64,000 bases of DNA from Pelagibacteraceae bacterium AG-365-D07 (GTDB lineage Bacteria; Pseudomonadota; Alphaproteobacteria; Pelagibacterales; Pelagibacteraceae), in assembly GCA_003280005.1 (NCBI GenBank), contig QCGH01000002.1, forward strand, positions 1 to 64,000. Reading direction: 5' to 3'. This document shows, one piece after another, positions 40,548-50,759 of this stretch; position 1 is the stretch's first letter, and the number at the start of each line of letters is the position of its first letter. Under the pieces are notes generated by a model, which had not been told where the DNA came from, did no database searches, and saw only the letters and a program-made list of their open reading frames with translations. The position numbers and the translations under genes are program-made.

Positions 40548-41735
40548 TTATTTGTTTTGTAGTGAGAATTGTATCAAATCAATATTTTTTGATTTAAAAC
40601 CTGCCTCACAATATGACAAATAAAAATCCCACATTTTTTTAAAAGTTAAGTCAAATCCTTGCTTTGAAATTAAATCCCATTTTTTTTGAAATTCATTTCG
40701 CCAAATTTTTAAGGTATCAGAGTAATGCTCGCCATATGAGTTCATCAAATCAAGTGTCAAACCATTTTTTATTGAGAGTTGTTCTAAACTATTTTTTGAC
40801 GGCAAAAAACCCCCTGGAAATATATATTTTTGGATAAAATCTTCTTTTGTCTTATATCTTTTATATAGCTTATCATCAATTACAATTGCTTGAATGGCGG
40901 CTGTGCCATTAATGTTTAAATTATTTTTAATTGTTTTAAAATAACTATCCAAATAGTTTTGGCCTACCGCTTCAATCATTTCAATAGATGCTATTGAATT
41001 ATATTTTTTATTTACGTCTCTATAGTCTTTTAATTCTATGTTAATTTTATGATTTAAATGGTTTTTATAAATTCTCTCCTTAGCAAATTCATATTGTTTT
41101 TTTGAAATTGTAATACAGTCTAACTTTACATCTAAATTTTTACCTACATATTCAGCAAATCCGCCCCAGCCACATCCTATTTCTAAAATTCTATCACCCG
41201 GCTTTGGTTGAATTAAATTAATTAATTTAAAATATTTATTATATTGAGCAGATTCTAAATCTTTTTTTTTATTATCAAATATTGCGCTTGAATAAGTTAA
41301 AGATTTATCCAACCACAAAGAAAAAAAATTATTTCCTAGATCATAGTGTTTGGCAATGTTCTCTTTGCTTTTATTTTTGGTATTTTTTATCAAAAAATTC
41401 TTAAAGAAATTAATTACTGAAAAATCAAATACTCCTGAAAATTTATAAATTATATTAATATTTTTTGCTGTTAATTCTATTAAGTTAGAAAGATTATTCG
41501 TTTCAAAATCACCCCTCATATAAGCTTCTGCTAATCCCACACTTCCACTTTTAATTATTCTGTAAGTGAAGCCGGGTTTATTAATCTTTATATTAACATT
41601 TAGACCGCTGGATTCTGTTCCAAAAATATATTTTTTATTATCATGATTTGTAAGCTCTAGTACGCCATGTTTAATATGCTTCAACATACTAAAAACTATT
41701 TTGTCTGAAATATTATTTAAACTCATTTGTTTCAA
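40548..41735 (-). CDS. cfa: Cyclopropane-fatty-acyl-phospholipid synthase family methyltransferase
   Basis: 395 aa; AKHYDLGNNFFSLWLDKSLTYSSAIF, ILEIGCGWGGFAEYV, IEMIEAVGQNYLDSYF. Confidence 0.92.
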   Translation of the reverse strand: MKQMSLNNISDKIVFSMLKHIKHGVLELTNHDNKKYIFGTESSGLNVNIKINKPGFTYRIIKSGSVGLAEAYMRGDFETNNLSNLIELTAKNINIIYKFSGVFDFSVINFFKNFLIKNTKNKSKENIAKHYDLGNNFFSLWLDKSLTYSSAIFDNKKKDLESAQYNKYFKLINLIQPKPGDRILEIGCGWGGFAEYVGKNLDVKLDCITISKKQYEFAKERIYKNHLNHKINIELKDYRDVNKKYNSIASIEMIEAVGQNYLDSYFKTIKNNLNINGTAAIQAIVIDDKLYKRYKTKEDFIQKYIFPGGFLPSKNSLEQLSIKNGLTLDLMNSYGEHYSDTLKIWRNEFQKKWDLISKQGFDLTFKKMWDFYLSYCEAGFKSKNIDLIQFSLQNK

Positions 41736-42489
41736 AAGTTATTTTATTAAAAATTTTTATTTTCTTTTTTACTAATTTTACTTTTTTAAACCAAAGTTTG
41801 AATGCTTCATAATGTATTGCAACTATTACTTTAAAAGTCATCAATGGATGTTTTAAATAGTTTATAATTAGGTTTTTAGAGGTTAAATTATGTCTTGTTC
41901 CATCTTGTGATGCGAATAAAAGCTTGCCTTCTTTATCGTTTTGATTAATTATCACAGATATTGAGTTACCAGGCCTTGTCACACTAAAGTTATATTCACA
42001 TTCCATATCAATAAAAGGTGACACATAAAACTTTTTATAACATTTATTTTTAATTAATTTTTGATCTTTAGTTTCAAAAATATAAGTATGTTGTTCTCCA
42101 AAAGTATTTTTTACTTCATAAAAAATTGAGATTAATTCGTTACTCTCATTATAAACATACAGGATTGAAAGTGGATTAAATACGTAACCAAGTATTCTTG
42201 GATAGCAAAGAATTTCTACTCTAAAATTATTAAATTTGATATTTTTTTTAATTAGATTTTCTTTCACCCATTGTTTAACGTCACTTCCATCTCTATTTCC
42301 GTGATCCTTGTCAAAAAAGCTAATTAAATTAAATCTATTATACGAAAAAAAATTTAAATTATTATTTATTTCTTTAATTTCGTCTAAATCAATTAATAGA
42401 CTAAATACCTTATACTTAAAATGATGTATTTTAGGTTTAAACCTTTTGTGTATTACTTGTCCCGAATAAATCTTAGAATACTTAATCAT
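41713..42489 (-). CDS. DUF1365 protein
   Basis: 258 aa; SGQVIHKRFKPKIHHFKYKVFSLLIDLDE, CYPRILGYVFNPLSILYVYN, KKFYVSPFIDMECEYNF. Confidence 0.92.
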   Translation of the reverse strand: MIKYSKIYSGQVIHKRFKPKIHHFKYKVFSLLIDLDEIKEINNNLNFFSYNRFNLISFFDKDHGNRDGSDVKQWVKENLIKKNIKFNNFRVEILCYPRILGYVFNPLSILYVYNESNELISIFYEVKNTFGEQHTYIFETKDQKLIKNKCYKKFYVSPFIDMECEYNFSVTRPGNSISVIINQNDKEGKLLFASQDGTRHNLTSKNLIINYLKHPLMTFKVIVAIHYEAFKLWFKKVKLVKKKIKIFNKITFETNEFK

Positions 42490-43720
42490 TAATTGATTTT
42501 AACATATCTATTGAAGATGTAATTCCATCTTCATGAAATCCATATCCAAAATAACTCCCACAAAATAAGGTATTATTAACGTTTTGAAGTTTTTTTAATC
42601 TAGTTTGGTTTTCAAGTGCCAATTTATCATAATATGGGTGTGTAAACATTACTTTGTTTAGGATTTTTTGTTCATCAATTTCATCAAAAGGATTGAGCGA
42701 TAAAAAAATATCTTCATTAAATTTTAAGTTTTGTAAAAGATTTAGCCAATATGTTATAGATGAATTTTCTATAACATTTTTATTTAGTTTTGCATTCCAA
42801 GCACTCCAGGCTTTTTTATTTTTGGGCATTTGGTTTTTATCTGTATGAATTACAGCTAAATTTTTTTTGTATTTGAAATTTGAAAGCAATTTTTTTTCAT
42901 TTTCTGATGGGTTTTCTAATAGAGATAATGCCTGATCTGCATGTGTTGCAATTACTACTTTATCATAAGTAAAGAACTCATTCTTATCTCCATAAAATAT
43001 TTCTACATTTTCTTTATATCTTTTGATTAAATTAATTTTATAATTTTTATAATATTCTCCACTTATTTTATTAAGTATTTTGTTTACATATGTTCTGCTT
43101 CTATTAGAAACAGTGTACCATTTAGGTCTATTTTTTAATTTAAATAAACCATGATTTTGGAAAAATTTTAAAAAAAATCTTAATGGCATTTGACTGGCTT
43201 CATAGGGTGGCATTGACCAAATTGCAGCAACCATTGGAATAATATGATAATCTATAAACTCTTTAGATAATTTTTCTTTATTTAAATAATCTCCAAGAGT
43301 TAAATTATTATCATCTATCTTGAAATTTTCATTTTTTTTATAAAATTTTATTATATCAAAAAACATTTTTAAAAATTTTAAGTTAAATAGATTTGATGTA
43401 TTGCAAAAAATACCTGAAATACCTTTGCCACAGTATTCAAAATTTGTATCTTTCACCGACACTGAAAAAGACATATTACTTTCTTCTATTTCTATTGAAT
43501 TATCTTTGAAAAAATTAATGAGGTTAGGATAAGTTTTATAATTAAAAACTATAAAACCAATATCTACTGATATTTTTTTCTTATTTATATTAAGATCTAA
43601 TGTGTGTGAATGACCTCCAAAATGATCATCTTTTTCAAAAAGGTCAACTTTATGTTTTTTTGACAAATAATAGGCTGCACTTAACCCGGATATTCCCGAT
43701 CCAATGACTGCTATTTTCAT
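42482..43720 (-). CDS. FAD/NAD(P)-binding amine oxidase-like protein
   Basis: 412 aa; IAVIGSGISGLSAAYYLSKKHKVDLFEKDDHFGGHSHT, CGSYFGYGFHEDGITSS. Confidence 0.92.
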   Translation of the reverse strand: MKIAVIGSGISGLSAAYYLSKKHKVDLFEKDDHFGGHSHTLDLNINKKKISVDIGFIVFNYKTYPNLINFFKDNSIEIEESNMSFSVSVKDTNFEYCGKGISGIFCNTSNLFNLKFLKMFFDIIKFYKKNENFKIDDNNLTLGDYLNKEKLSKEFIDYHIIPMVAAIWSMPPYEASQMPLRFFLKFFQNHGLFKLKNRPKWYTVSNRSRTYVNKILNKISGEYYKNYKINLIKRYKENVEIFYGDKNEFFTYDKVVIATHADQALSLLENPSENEKKLLSNFKYKKNLAVIHTDKNQMPKNKKAWSAWNAKLNKNVIENSSITYWLNLLQNLKFNEDIFLSLNPFDEIDEQKILNKVMFTHPYYDKLALENQTRLKKLQNVNNTLFCGSYFGYGFHEDGITSSIDMLKSIND

Positions 43721-43726
43721 TAAAAA

Positions 43727-46591
43727 TTAAGCGGCATCTTCTTTAAACTCATCCATGCTAGGACATGAACAAAATAAGTTTTTATCACCATAAACATTGT
43801 CGACTCTTGCAACAGGTGGCCAAAATTTATTTTCTTTTAAATATCCAGCAGGATAAGCAGCGTCTTCTCTTGAGTATTTATGTTTCCATTCATTTGAAAC
43901 CAATTCTACGTCTGTATGTGGAGCATTTTTAATTGGATTATCAACTTTATCATAATCCCCAGATTTTATTTTATCTATTTCTTTTTTAATTGTTATCAAG
44001 GCATCACAAAATCTATCTAATTCTCTTAGACTTTCACTTTCAGTTGGCTCTATCATCATAGTTCCAGCTACAGGCCAGGACATTGTTGGAGCATGAAATC
44101 CAAAATCGATTAGTCTTTTAGCAATATCTTCTTCAGTTATACCTGTATCGTTTTTAATTGGTCTAATATCAATTATACATTCGTGTGCTACATTTCCATT
44201 TTTGCCTTTATATAAAATTGGAAAATGATCTTTAAGTCTATGAGCTATATAATTTGCATTAAGAATAGCATTCTCTGTTGCGATTTTTAGTCCTTCTGAA
44301 CCCATCATTTTAATATACATCCATGAAATAGCTAAAATACTAGCACTACCCCATGGAGCGGCTGAAATAGATCCTATTCCTGAGACGGGCCCACAATCTT
44401 TAATAACTGGATGATTAGGAAGAAATGGTTCCAAATGTCTTTTACAAGCAATAGGCCCCATTCCTGGTCCACCACCACCATGGGGAATACAAAAAGTTTT
44501 ATGCAAGTTAATATGACAAACATCTGGTCCAAAATTTCCAGGCCTTGCTACACCAACAAGTGCATTTAGGTTTGCTCCATCCATATAAACTTGACCTCCA
44601 TTTTTATGGATTAAATCGCAAATTTCAGTAATTTTTTCCTCAAATACTCCGTGTGTTGAAGGGTAAGTAACCATTAATGCAGCTAAATTTTCAGAATGTT
44701 TTTCAGCTTTATTTTTTAAATCTTCAACATCAACATTTCCCTCCTTATCACAATTAACCACTACAACTTTCATGCCTACCATTTGTGCACTTGCAGGGTT
44801 TGTGCCATGAGCTGAGCTTGGTATTAAACAAACATCTCTATTATTATTTCCATTCTGTAGGTGAAATTTTCTAATAACCATTAAACCTGCATACTCACCT
44901 TGTGCACCTGCATTGGGTTGTAATGATACACCGGAAAAACCTGTAATAGATCTCAGCCAATTTTTCATATCTGTAAATAAATTTCTATACCCATCCATTT
45001 GTTCGACTGGAGTAAATGGATGTGGTTCTGAGAATTCTCTCCATGATACAGGTATCATTTCTGCAACTGCATTTAACTTCATGGTACAAGAACCTAAAGC
45101 AATCATAGATCTATTCAACGCAATGTCTTTATCTTCTAACTTTTTTAAATATCTAAGCATTTCAGTTTCTGAATGGTAATTATTAAATACTGGATGGTCT
45201 AAATAACTTGAAGATCTAAGCATTTTTTTTGGAAGGTTTGGTAAACTTTCGGTTGGATTTTCCTTAATTGACTCAGCTGAATTAAATATTTTTAACAATT
45301 GGTTAGCTCTATAAACGTTTTTCTTCTGGTCAAATGATACTGCTAACATATTTGAATTTACTTTTCTTATATTTACCTTTTGATCCAATGCGTTTTGAAA
45401 AATTTTGTCGGTCTTATCACCTGTTTTTATAGTTACTGTATCAAAAAAACTTTCAGAATATAATTCATAGCCAGACTGTTTTAACTTATTGGCAAAGTTG
45501 TTTGTTAATTGAGAAACTCTTTCAGCAATATTTTTGATGCCTTCGGGTCCATGATAAATTGCATAAGCAGCAGCGACAATTGCCAAAAGTGCCTGAGCTG
45601 TACAAATATTACTAGTCGCTTTGTCTCTTCTTATATGTTGCTCCCTAGTTTGTAATGCTAACCTGAAAGCTTTATTTCCGTGTCTATCAACAGATACACC
45701 AACTATTCTTCCTGGCATGGATCTCTTGTATTCATCTCTTGTAGCAAAAAATGCTGCATGGGGACCACCATACCCCATTGGAATACCGAATCTCTGTGAA
45801 CTGCCAACTGCAATATCTGCCCCTAATTCGGCAGGTGTTTTGATTAATGCTAATGATAAAAGATCACAAATCAAAATGGCTTTTCCATTTTTTTTATGAA
45901 TTTTACTTATCATCTCGCTTGGATCTGTTAATTCACCAAGACTACCTGGATATTGAATTATTCCGCAGACTATATCTCCAGCTATACTCTCCAAATCTTT
46001 TTCGTTGACACCTGTTATAACTTTTAAACCAAGAGGTTCTGCTCTTGTTTTAACAACATCAATAGTTTGGGGATGACAATTTTCTGACAAGAATACTATT
46101 TTACTATCCTTCTTGTTCAATCTATGACTCATACCCATCGCTTCAGCAGCGGCTGTGCCTTCATCTAAAAGCGAAGCGTTAGCAATATCCATACCTGTAA
46201 AGTCAGTGATCATTTGTTGAAAATTTAATAGCATTTCCAATCTACCTTGGGCTACCTCTGGTTGATATGGCGTATAAGATGTGTACCAACCTGGGTTCTC
46301 TAATATATTTCTCAAGATTACGTTAGGTATGTAGGTTCCGTAATAACCCATTCCTAAAAAGTTTGAATAAATCTTGTTTTGTTTGGATATATTTTTAAGT
46401 TTTCTGAGCGCTTCATACTCCGAATTTGGCTCACCAATTGTTAAAGGCTCTTTAAAGTGAATATTATTTGGAACCGTATTTGATATTAAGTCTTTAATAT
46501 TCTTATAATCAAGCTGATCAAGCATTTTTTGTTGTTCTTGCTCAGAATTACCAATATGTCTTCTAAAGAAACTTTTATTATTTTCTAACAT
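43727..46591 (-). CDS. gcvP: Glycine dehydrogenase (decarboxylating), single-chain P protein
   Basis: 954 aa; FLGMGYYGTYIPNVILRNILENPGWYTSYTPYQPEVAQGRLE, PLP site HKTFCIPHGGGGPGMGPI. Confidence 0.97.
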   Translation of the reverse strand: MLENNKSFFRRHIGNSEQEQQKMLDQLDYKNIKDLISNTVPNNIHFKEPLTIGEPNSEYEALRKLKNISKQNKIYSNFLGMGYYGTYIPNVILRNILENPGWYTSYTPYQPEVAQGRLEMLLNFQQMITDFTGMDIANASLLDEGTAAAEAMGMSHRLNKKDSKIVFLSENCHPQTIDVVKTRAEPLGLKVITGVNEKDLESIAGDIVCGIIQYPGSLGELTDPSEMISKIHKKNGKAILICDLLSLALIKTPAELGADIAVGSSQRFGIPMGYGGPHAAFFATRDEYKRSMPGRIVGVSVDRHGNKAFRLALQTREQHIRRDKATSNICTAQALLAIVAAAYAIYHGPEGIKNIAERVSQLTNNFANKLKQSGYELYSESFFDTVTIKTGDKTDKIFQNALDQKVNIRKVNSNMLAVSFDQKKNVYRANQLLKIFNSAESIKENPTESLPNLPKKMLRSSSYLDHPVFNNYHSETEMLRYLKKLEDKDIALNRSMIALGSCTMKLNAVAEMIPVSWREFSEPHPFTPVEQMDGYRNLFTDMKNWLRSITGFSGVSLQPNAGAQGEYAGLMVIRKFHLQNGNNNRDVCLIPSSAHGTNPASAQMVGMKVVVVNCDKEGNVDVEDLKNKAEKHSENLAALMVTYPSTHGVFEEKITEICDLIHKNGGQVYMDGANLNALVGVARPGNFGPDVCHINLHKTFCIPHGGGGPGMGPIACKRHLEPFLPNHPVIKDCGPVSGIGSISAAPWGSASILAISWMYIKMMGSEGLKIATENAILNANYIAHRLKDHFPILYKGKNGNVAHECIIDIRPIKNDTGITEEDIAKRLIDFGFHAPTMSWPVAGTMMIEPTESESLRELDRFCDALITIKKEIDKIKSGDYDKVDNPIKNAPHTDVELVSNEWKHKYSREDAAYPAGYLKENKFWPPVARVDNVYGDKNLFCSCPSMDEFKEDAA

Positions 46592-46971
46592 TACTGGCTA
46601 CTTTCTTTCGCAAACTTATCATAATCATCTTTGTTCATTAAAGCATCTAGCTCTTTAATATCTTTAATTTTTAATTTAAAAAACCATGCTTCTCCTTCTG
46701 GGTCAGCATTAATTTTTGAAGGATCGTCTACTATAGTTTGATTAGTATCCACTACTTCTCCACTTATAGGAGTATAAACATCACTTGCAGCTTTAGTTGA
46801 CTCTACAACTCCTGCAGTACCATTTTTCTCTACACTCGAACCTTTTTCTGGTAGCTCAGCAAAGACAATATCACCCAACATTTCTGTTGCATGTTTTGTA
46901 ATTCCAATAGTGGCAATATCTCCATCAAGCTTTAACCATTCGTGCTCTTTCGAATATTTTATATCAGACAT
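46591..46971 (-). CDS. gcvH: Glycine cleavage system H protein
   Basis: 126 aa; [13 protein letters not shown], lipoyl motif [21 protein letters not shown]. Confidence 0.97.
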   Translation of the reverse strand: MSDIKYSKEHEWLKLDGDIATIGITKHATEMLGDIVFAELPEKGSSVEKNGTAGVVESTKAASDVYTPISGEVVDTNQTIVDDPSKINADPEGEAWFFKLKIKDIKELDALMNKDDYDKFAKESSQ

Positions 46972-48067
46972 TTATTTCTCCTTTGAAATAGTTTTTTTTG
47001 TAAAATGGTAAATTGCATACATTTGCTGGTATTTTTTTTCCTCTTACCTCTAAAAATAATTTTGTATTTAAATCTGAATACTGATTATTAACATAACCCA
47101 TCGCTATTGAATGATCAACACTTGGACCAAAAGTACCGCTTGTAATTTTTCCAATTTCTTTATCTTCATTGCTAAAAATTTTTGTATTTCCTCTAGCTAT
47201 TACTCTATTCTCTGGCTTTATTCCTACTCTAATTTTTTCTACACCTGATTGAATTTGTTTTTTAATAATTTTAGACCCAGGATAGTTTGTATCAATTCTG
47301 TTTTTAGAAATCGCCCATTTAAGATTTGCTTCTATGGGAGTTGTATTCTTATCAATATCATTACCATAAAGACATAATCCCGCTTCCATTCTAAGTGTAT
47401 CTCTTGCGCCTAATCCAATCATTTTAGATCCATTACTGAGCATTTCCTCCACAAATTTTTCTACATAATTATTTTTAATTGAAATTTCAAAACCATCTTC
47501 ACCTGTATATCCTGATCTTGTAATGAATATATTAATGTCTGAAAATTTAAAATTTCCTCCATTCATAAATTTTAATTTACTTACTCCCTCTACTTTTTTT
47601 TCTAAAATATCTTTTGCTCTTGGTCCTTGTAGAGCAATTAATGAAAGGTCTTCCTTTAATTGTAAATCGTAGTTATTATTTAATTTTTTCTTAATTATTC
47701 TTAAGTCATCTTCTTTACATGCTGCATTAAGTATTATTAAATAACCTTCTGAAATTTTAGTTATTATTAAATCGTCATGAATACACGCATTCTCGTCCAT
47801 TAAAAAAGAATACTTGCTTTGATTTAGATTTAGTTTTTTTAGGTCTATTGGGAAAATATTTTCAAGATCTTTTGTAAGATTTTCTTTGCCATAAATAAAT
47901 AGTTGTCCCATGTGAGATACGTCAAAAATTCCACAATTTGATCTCGTAAATTTATGCTCTTGGATAATTCCATCTTTATACTGAATTGGCATTTCATAAC
48001 CAGCAAATTCTATAAGCTTAGCATTATGCTTTTTATGAAGATTATATAATGATGTTTTTTTTATCAT
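46964..48067 (-). CDS. gcvT: Aminomethyltransferase (glycine cleavage T protein)
   Basis: 367 aa; [60 protein letters not shown]. Confidence 0.97.
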   Translation of the reverse strand: MIKKTSLYNLHKKHNAKLIEFAGYEMPIQYKDGIIQEHKFTRSNCGIFDVSHMGQLFIYGKENLTKDLENIFPIDLKKLNLNQSKYSFLMDENACIHDDLIITKISEGYLIILNAACKEDDLRIIKKKLNNNYDLQLKEDLSLIALQGPRAKDILEKKVEGVSKLKFMNGGNFKFSDINIFITRSGYTGEDGFEISIKNNYVEKFVEEMLSNGSKMIGLGARDTLRMEAGLCLYGNDIDKNTTPIEANLKWAISKNRIDTNYPGSKIIKKQIQSGVEKIRVGIKPENRVIARGNTKIFSNEDKEIGKITSGTFGPSVDHSIAMGYVNNQYSDLNTKLFLEVRGKKIPANVCNLPFYKKNYFKGEINV

Positions 48068-48234
48068 ATTAACTCTTTCGCCCCCTCTGTCTATTGGCCT
48101 GAGAGTTTTGCTCCTTCGGCAAGAACTTCTGTTCTTTTTCCAGAGTTAATATGCGCGGTCCTTTTGCCTGAGAGATTCCGGGGTGGTTGCTCCTTCGGCT
48201 CTACATTGAAGTAGTCTCTTCCGCAGAATTAATA
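48065..48234 (-). promoter_or_regulatory. Tandem-aptamer glycine riboswitch upstream of gcvT
   Basis: On the minus strand two aptamer cores carry the conserved GCCGAAGGAGCAA...CUCUCAGGC signature (first about 48233-48155, second about 48148-48080), directly before the gcvT ATG. Confidence 0.93.
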
Positions 48235-48247
48235 TATCACAAATTCT

Positions 48248-49120
48248 TTAATTTGCCTCTTTTTTCGAAATAAATTTGTTTAAGAATTGAAGGAAAACAG
48301 CAAATAAGACAATTGATCCACCTATAAGGACAATTAGTGGCGGCTGTTCATTTATAAATATCCATGCCCAAAGAGGCCCAAAAATTGCTTCTGACATCAT
48401 AATGATTCCCACAACAGCAGATGGCGTTGTTCTTGCTCCAATAGTTATAAATATAAAACCAAACCCAACTTGAAAAAAACCAGCCAAAAATCCTAAAAAA
48501 ATATCATGTAAAGAAATATCTATTCTTCCAGCAACTAAATATCCAATTATCATTGCAACAATTCCTGCAATTAATTGCAAAGGAACCATATCTACACTGG
48601 GATATTTTCTTACGATAATAATAAGAACTGCAAAAGATATTGGCATAATAAAAGCAATTAAGTTTCCAAGCATTTGTCCCGATGTCAAAGAGTCTCCCAG
48701 CATCAACGTAATACCAGATATAGCTAGTATTATTGAAGCTAATGTAATTTTAGAAATAGTTTCTTTAAGAAATATGTATCCAAAAATTGCAAGGAATAAT
48801 GTTTGGGTCTGAATAATAAAATTAGCATTTGCAACAGTAGTGTTATGCATAGCAAATACATATCCAAAGAATCCACAGCCTAAAATAATTCCACCAACTA
48901 GTCCTGGTATTCCTGAACTGATTATAGATTTAATAAATTGTTTTTTATAAGTAATTGATAAAAAAATAATTATAACAAAACAAAAAAATACAGATCTCCA
49001 AAATAATATTTGCCATAGAGTTGCGCCTTCAAATGATTTTACAATTAAACCTCCAAAACTTAGTGTTACTGCACCCATGAATACTAAAATATAACCTGGA
49101 ACTTTTAATAATATATTCAT
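48248..49120 (-). CDS. EamA/DMT-family transporter
   Basis: 290 aa, about 10 TM segments; starts at the end of pxpC. Confidence 0.85.
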   Translation of the reverse strand: MNILLKVPGYILVFMGAVTLSFGGLIVKSFEGATLWQILFWRSVFFCFVIIIFLSITYKKQFIKSIISSGIPGLVGGIILGCGFFGYVFAMHNTTVANANFIIQTQTLFLAIFGYIFLKETISKITLASIILAISGITLMLGDSLTSGQMLGNLIAFIMPISFAVLIIIVRKYPSVDMVPLQLIAGIVAMIIGYLVAGRIDISLHDIFLGFLAGFFQVGFGFIFITIGARTTPSAVVGIIMMSEAIFGPLWAWIFINEQPPLIVLIGGSIVLFAVFLQFLNKFISKKEAN

Positions 49121-50076
49121 GAAATTTGATTTATTAAATTAGTTGTTTCTAAATTGTACAATTTAAATAATTTCTCAGCTTCTTTTAAATTTACCTCTTT
49201 AAATTTTATGGCGGTCCCTGGTGTCATTTGAGCTATTTTATCGAAATCAGCACTAATTACATTTGCTATTTTGGGATAACCCCCTATTGTTCCATGATCA
49301 GCAAACATTATTATAGGGTTTCCATCGCTTGGCACCTGCACAACTCCCTTTACTAATCCTTCCGATTTAATATTGGTGCTAACTACATTTTCCAAAATTT
49401 GACCTTCTAGTCTCATTCCCATTCTGTCAGATAGTTTCGTAACTTTAAACTCTTTTTTAAAAAAAACCTCTTTAGCTTTTTCTGAAAAATAATCAAAATT
49501 GGTAGCTTTCATAACTCTTATATATTCAATTTTTTTATCAATATAATTTAACTTTGTTAGTGCTGTATTTCTGTTTTTATGACTAATTTTAATTTTTTGA
49601 TTATCTGAAAGCTTCTCGCCGTTGTTAGAACCTATCTTTGCCTTAGTGTTTGTTGAAAAACTATCCCAAATTTCATCAAGAATAATATTTTCACTTATTG
49701 ATAGGTATCCATAAACTGATTTATTTGTAGATTGAATATCAATTTGATCTTTATCTTCAATTGCATACACATTGTATGGCGATCCAATAATTTTTTCGTT
49801 ATTATTTTTGATAATTTCAAATTTTACATCTCCTGTAATTACAAAATATATTTTATCTCCATTAAATTCTAATAATGGACCTTGGTATGCAAACTCAATT
49901 ACTGGTGTATTAGTTTCATTTTTCAACAATGCATTAGCAAGTATAAAGTTCCTTTTATCCATTACTCCGCTTATCGGAATACCAATATGATTAAGATTTG
50001 TTCTTCCATTATCTTGAAAAGTAGAATTTATTCCTGCCCGTTTAATCTCAAAATAATTATCTTTTAATTTTGTCAT
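49117..50076 (-). CDS. pxpC: 5-oxoprolinase subunit C (KipA/biotin-dependent carboxylase-like)
   Basis: 319 aa; STFQDNGRTNLNHIGIPISGVMDKRNFILANALLKN, VPSDGNPIIMFADHGTIGGYPKIANV. Confidence 0.92.
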   Translation of the reverse strand: MTKLKDNYFEIKRAGINSTFQDNGRTNLNHIGIPISGVMDKRNFILANALLKNETNTPVIEFAYQGPLLEFNGDKIYFVITGDVKFEIIKNNNEKIIGSPYNVYAIEDKDQIDIQSTNKSVYGYLSISENIILDEIWDSFSTNTKAKIGSNNGEKLSDNQKIKISHKNRNTALTKLNYIDKKIEYIRVMKATNFDYFSEKAKEVFFKKEFKVTKLSDRMGMRLEGQILENVVSTNIKSEGLVKGVVQVPSDGNPIIMFADHGTIGGYPKIANVISADFDKIAQMTPGTAIKFKEVNLKEAEKLFKLYNLETTNLINQIS

Positions 50077-50731
50077 ATTCCTCTTGTGTTATCCTACTAA
50101 ATTTAACTTTATCACCAGGATTAATTAATGCAGGCTCACTTAGATTTTCTTTATTAAATATTTCTAAAGGTGTATTTCCAATGATGTTCCATCCTCCGGG
50201 GCTTTCATAAGTATAAATATTGCAAAATTGTTCTGTTAAACCAATTGATCCTTTTGGAACTTTCACTCTGGGTGTTTTTAATCTTTTTGCTCTTAGTTTT
50301 TCACTAACATCTCCTAAAAAAGGCATTCCGGCAATAAAACCTGTCATATAACAGAAATATTCTTTACTAAAAAAAATTTCTAATATTTTATTGTATGTAA
50401 TACCTAATTTCTTTTCTAGTCTGTCATGATCTAATTTAAAATCTTTTTCACAACATACTGGTATTTCGATTAGTTTATTTTCTTTCTCAAATTTCTTGTC
50501 TAATTCTATATTTTCTATTATTTTTTTTACTTTTGAATATGACGTCACTTCTAAATCAAATGATACTATTAGTTTATTATAAGAGGGTGTAATATTTGTT
50601 ATTCCTTCAATTTTTTTATCTTTAATATTTTTGAAGTAATTAATTACATTAATATTAATTTCTTGATTTACATCTTTACCAAAGTCGCAATAAACCGCCG
50701 CATCCCCAAGATTTAATATATTTTTAATCAT
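50057..50731 (-). CDS. pxpB: 5-oxoprolinase subunit B (KipI)
   Basis: 224 aa; ITNITPSYNKLIVSFD, YMTGFIAGMPFLGDVSEKLRAKRLKTPRVKVPKGSIGLTEQFCNIYTYESPGGWNIIGNTP. Confidence 0.93.
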   Translation of the reverse strand: MIKNILNLGDAAVYCDFGKDVNQEININVINYFKNIKDKKIEGITNITPSYNKLIVSFDLEVTSYSKVKKIIENIELDKKFEKENKLIEIPVCCEKDFKLDHDRLEKKLGITYNKILEIFFSKEYFCYMTGFIAGMPFLGDVSEKLRAKRLKTPRVKVPKGSIGLTEQFCNIYTYESPGGWNIIGNTPLEIFNKENLSEPALINPGDKVKFSRITQEEYDKIKR

Positions 50732-50735
50732 CCTA

Positions 50736-50744
50736 TGTTATAAT
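50736..50744 (+). promoter_or_regulatory. Candidate extended -10 element for pxpA
   Basis: TGTTATAAT (TGnTATAAT) 15 bp upstream of the pxpA ATG inside the 28-bp pxpB/pxpA divergent spacer. Confidence 0.45.
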
Positions 50745-50759
50745 CAGTTTTTAAAAGCT

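Noticed and set aside
44913-45899. Plus-strand ORFs of 88-92 aa inside gcvP
   Set aside because: Antisense to a strongly supported gcvP frame; no start-site context or family match.
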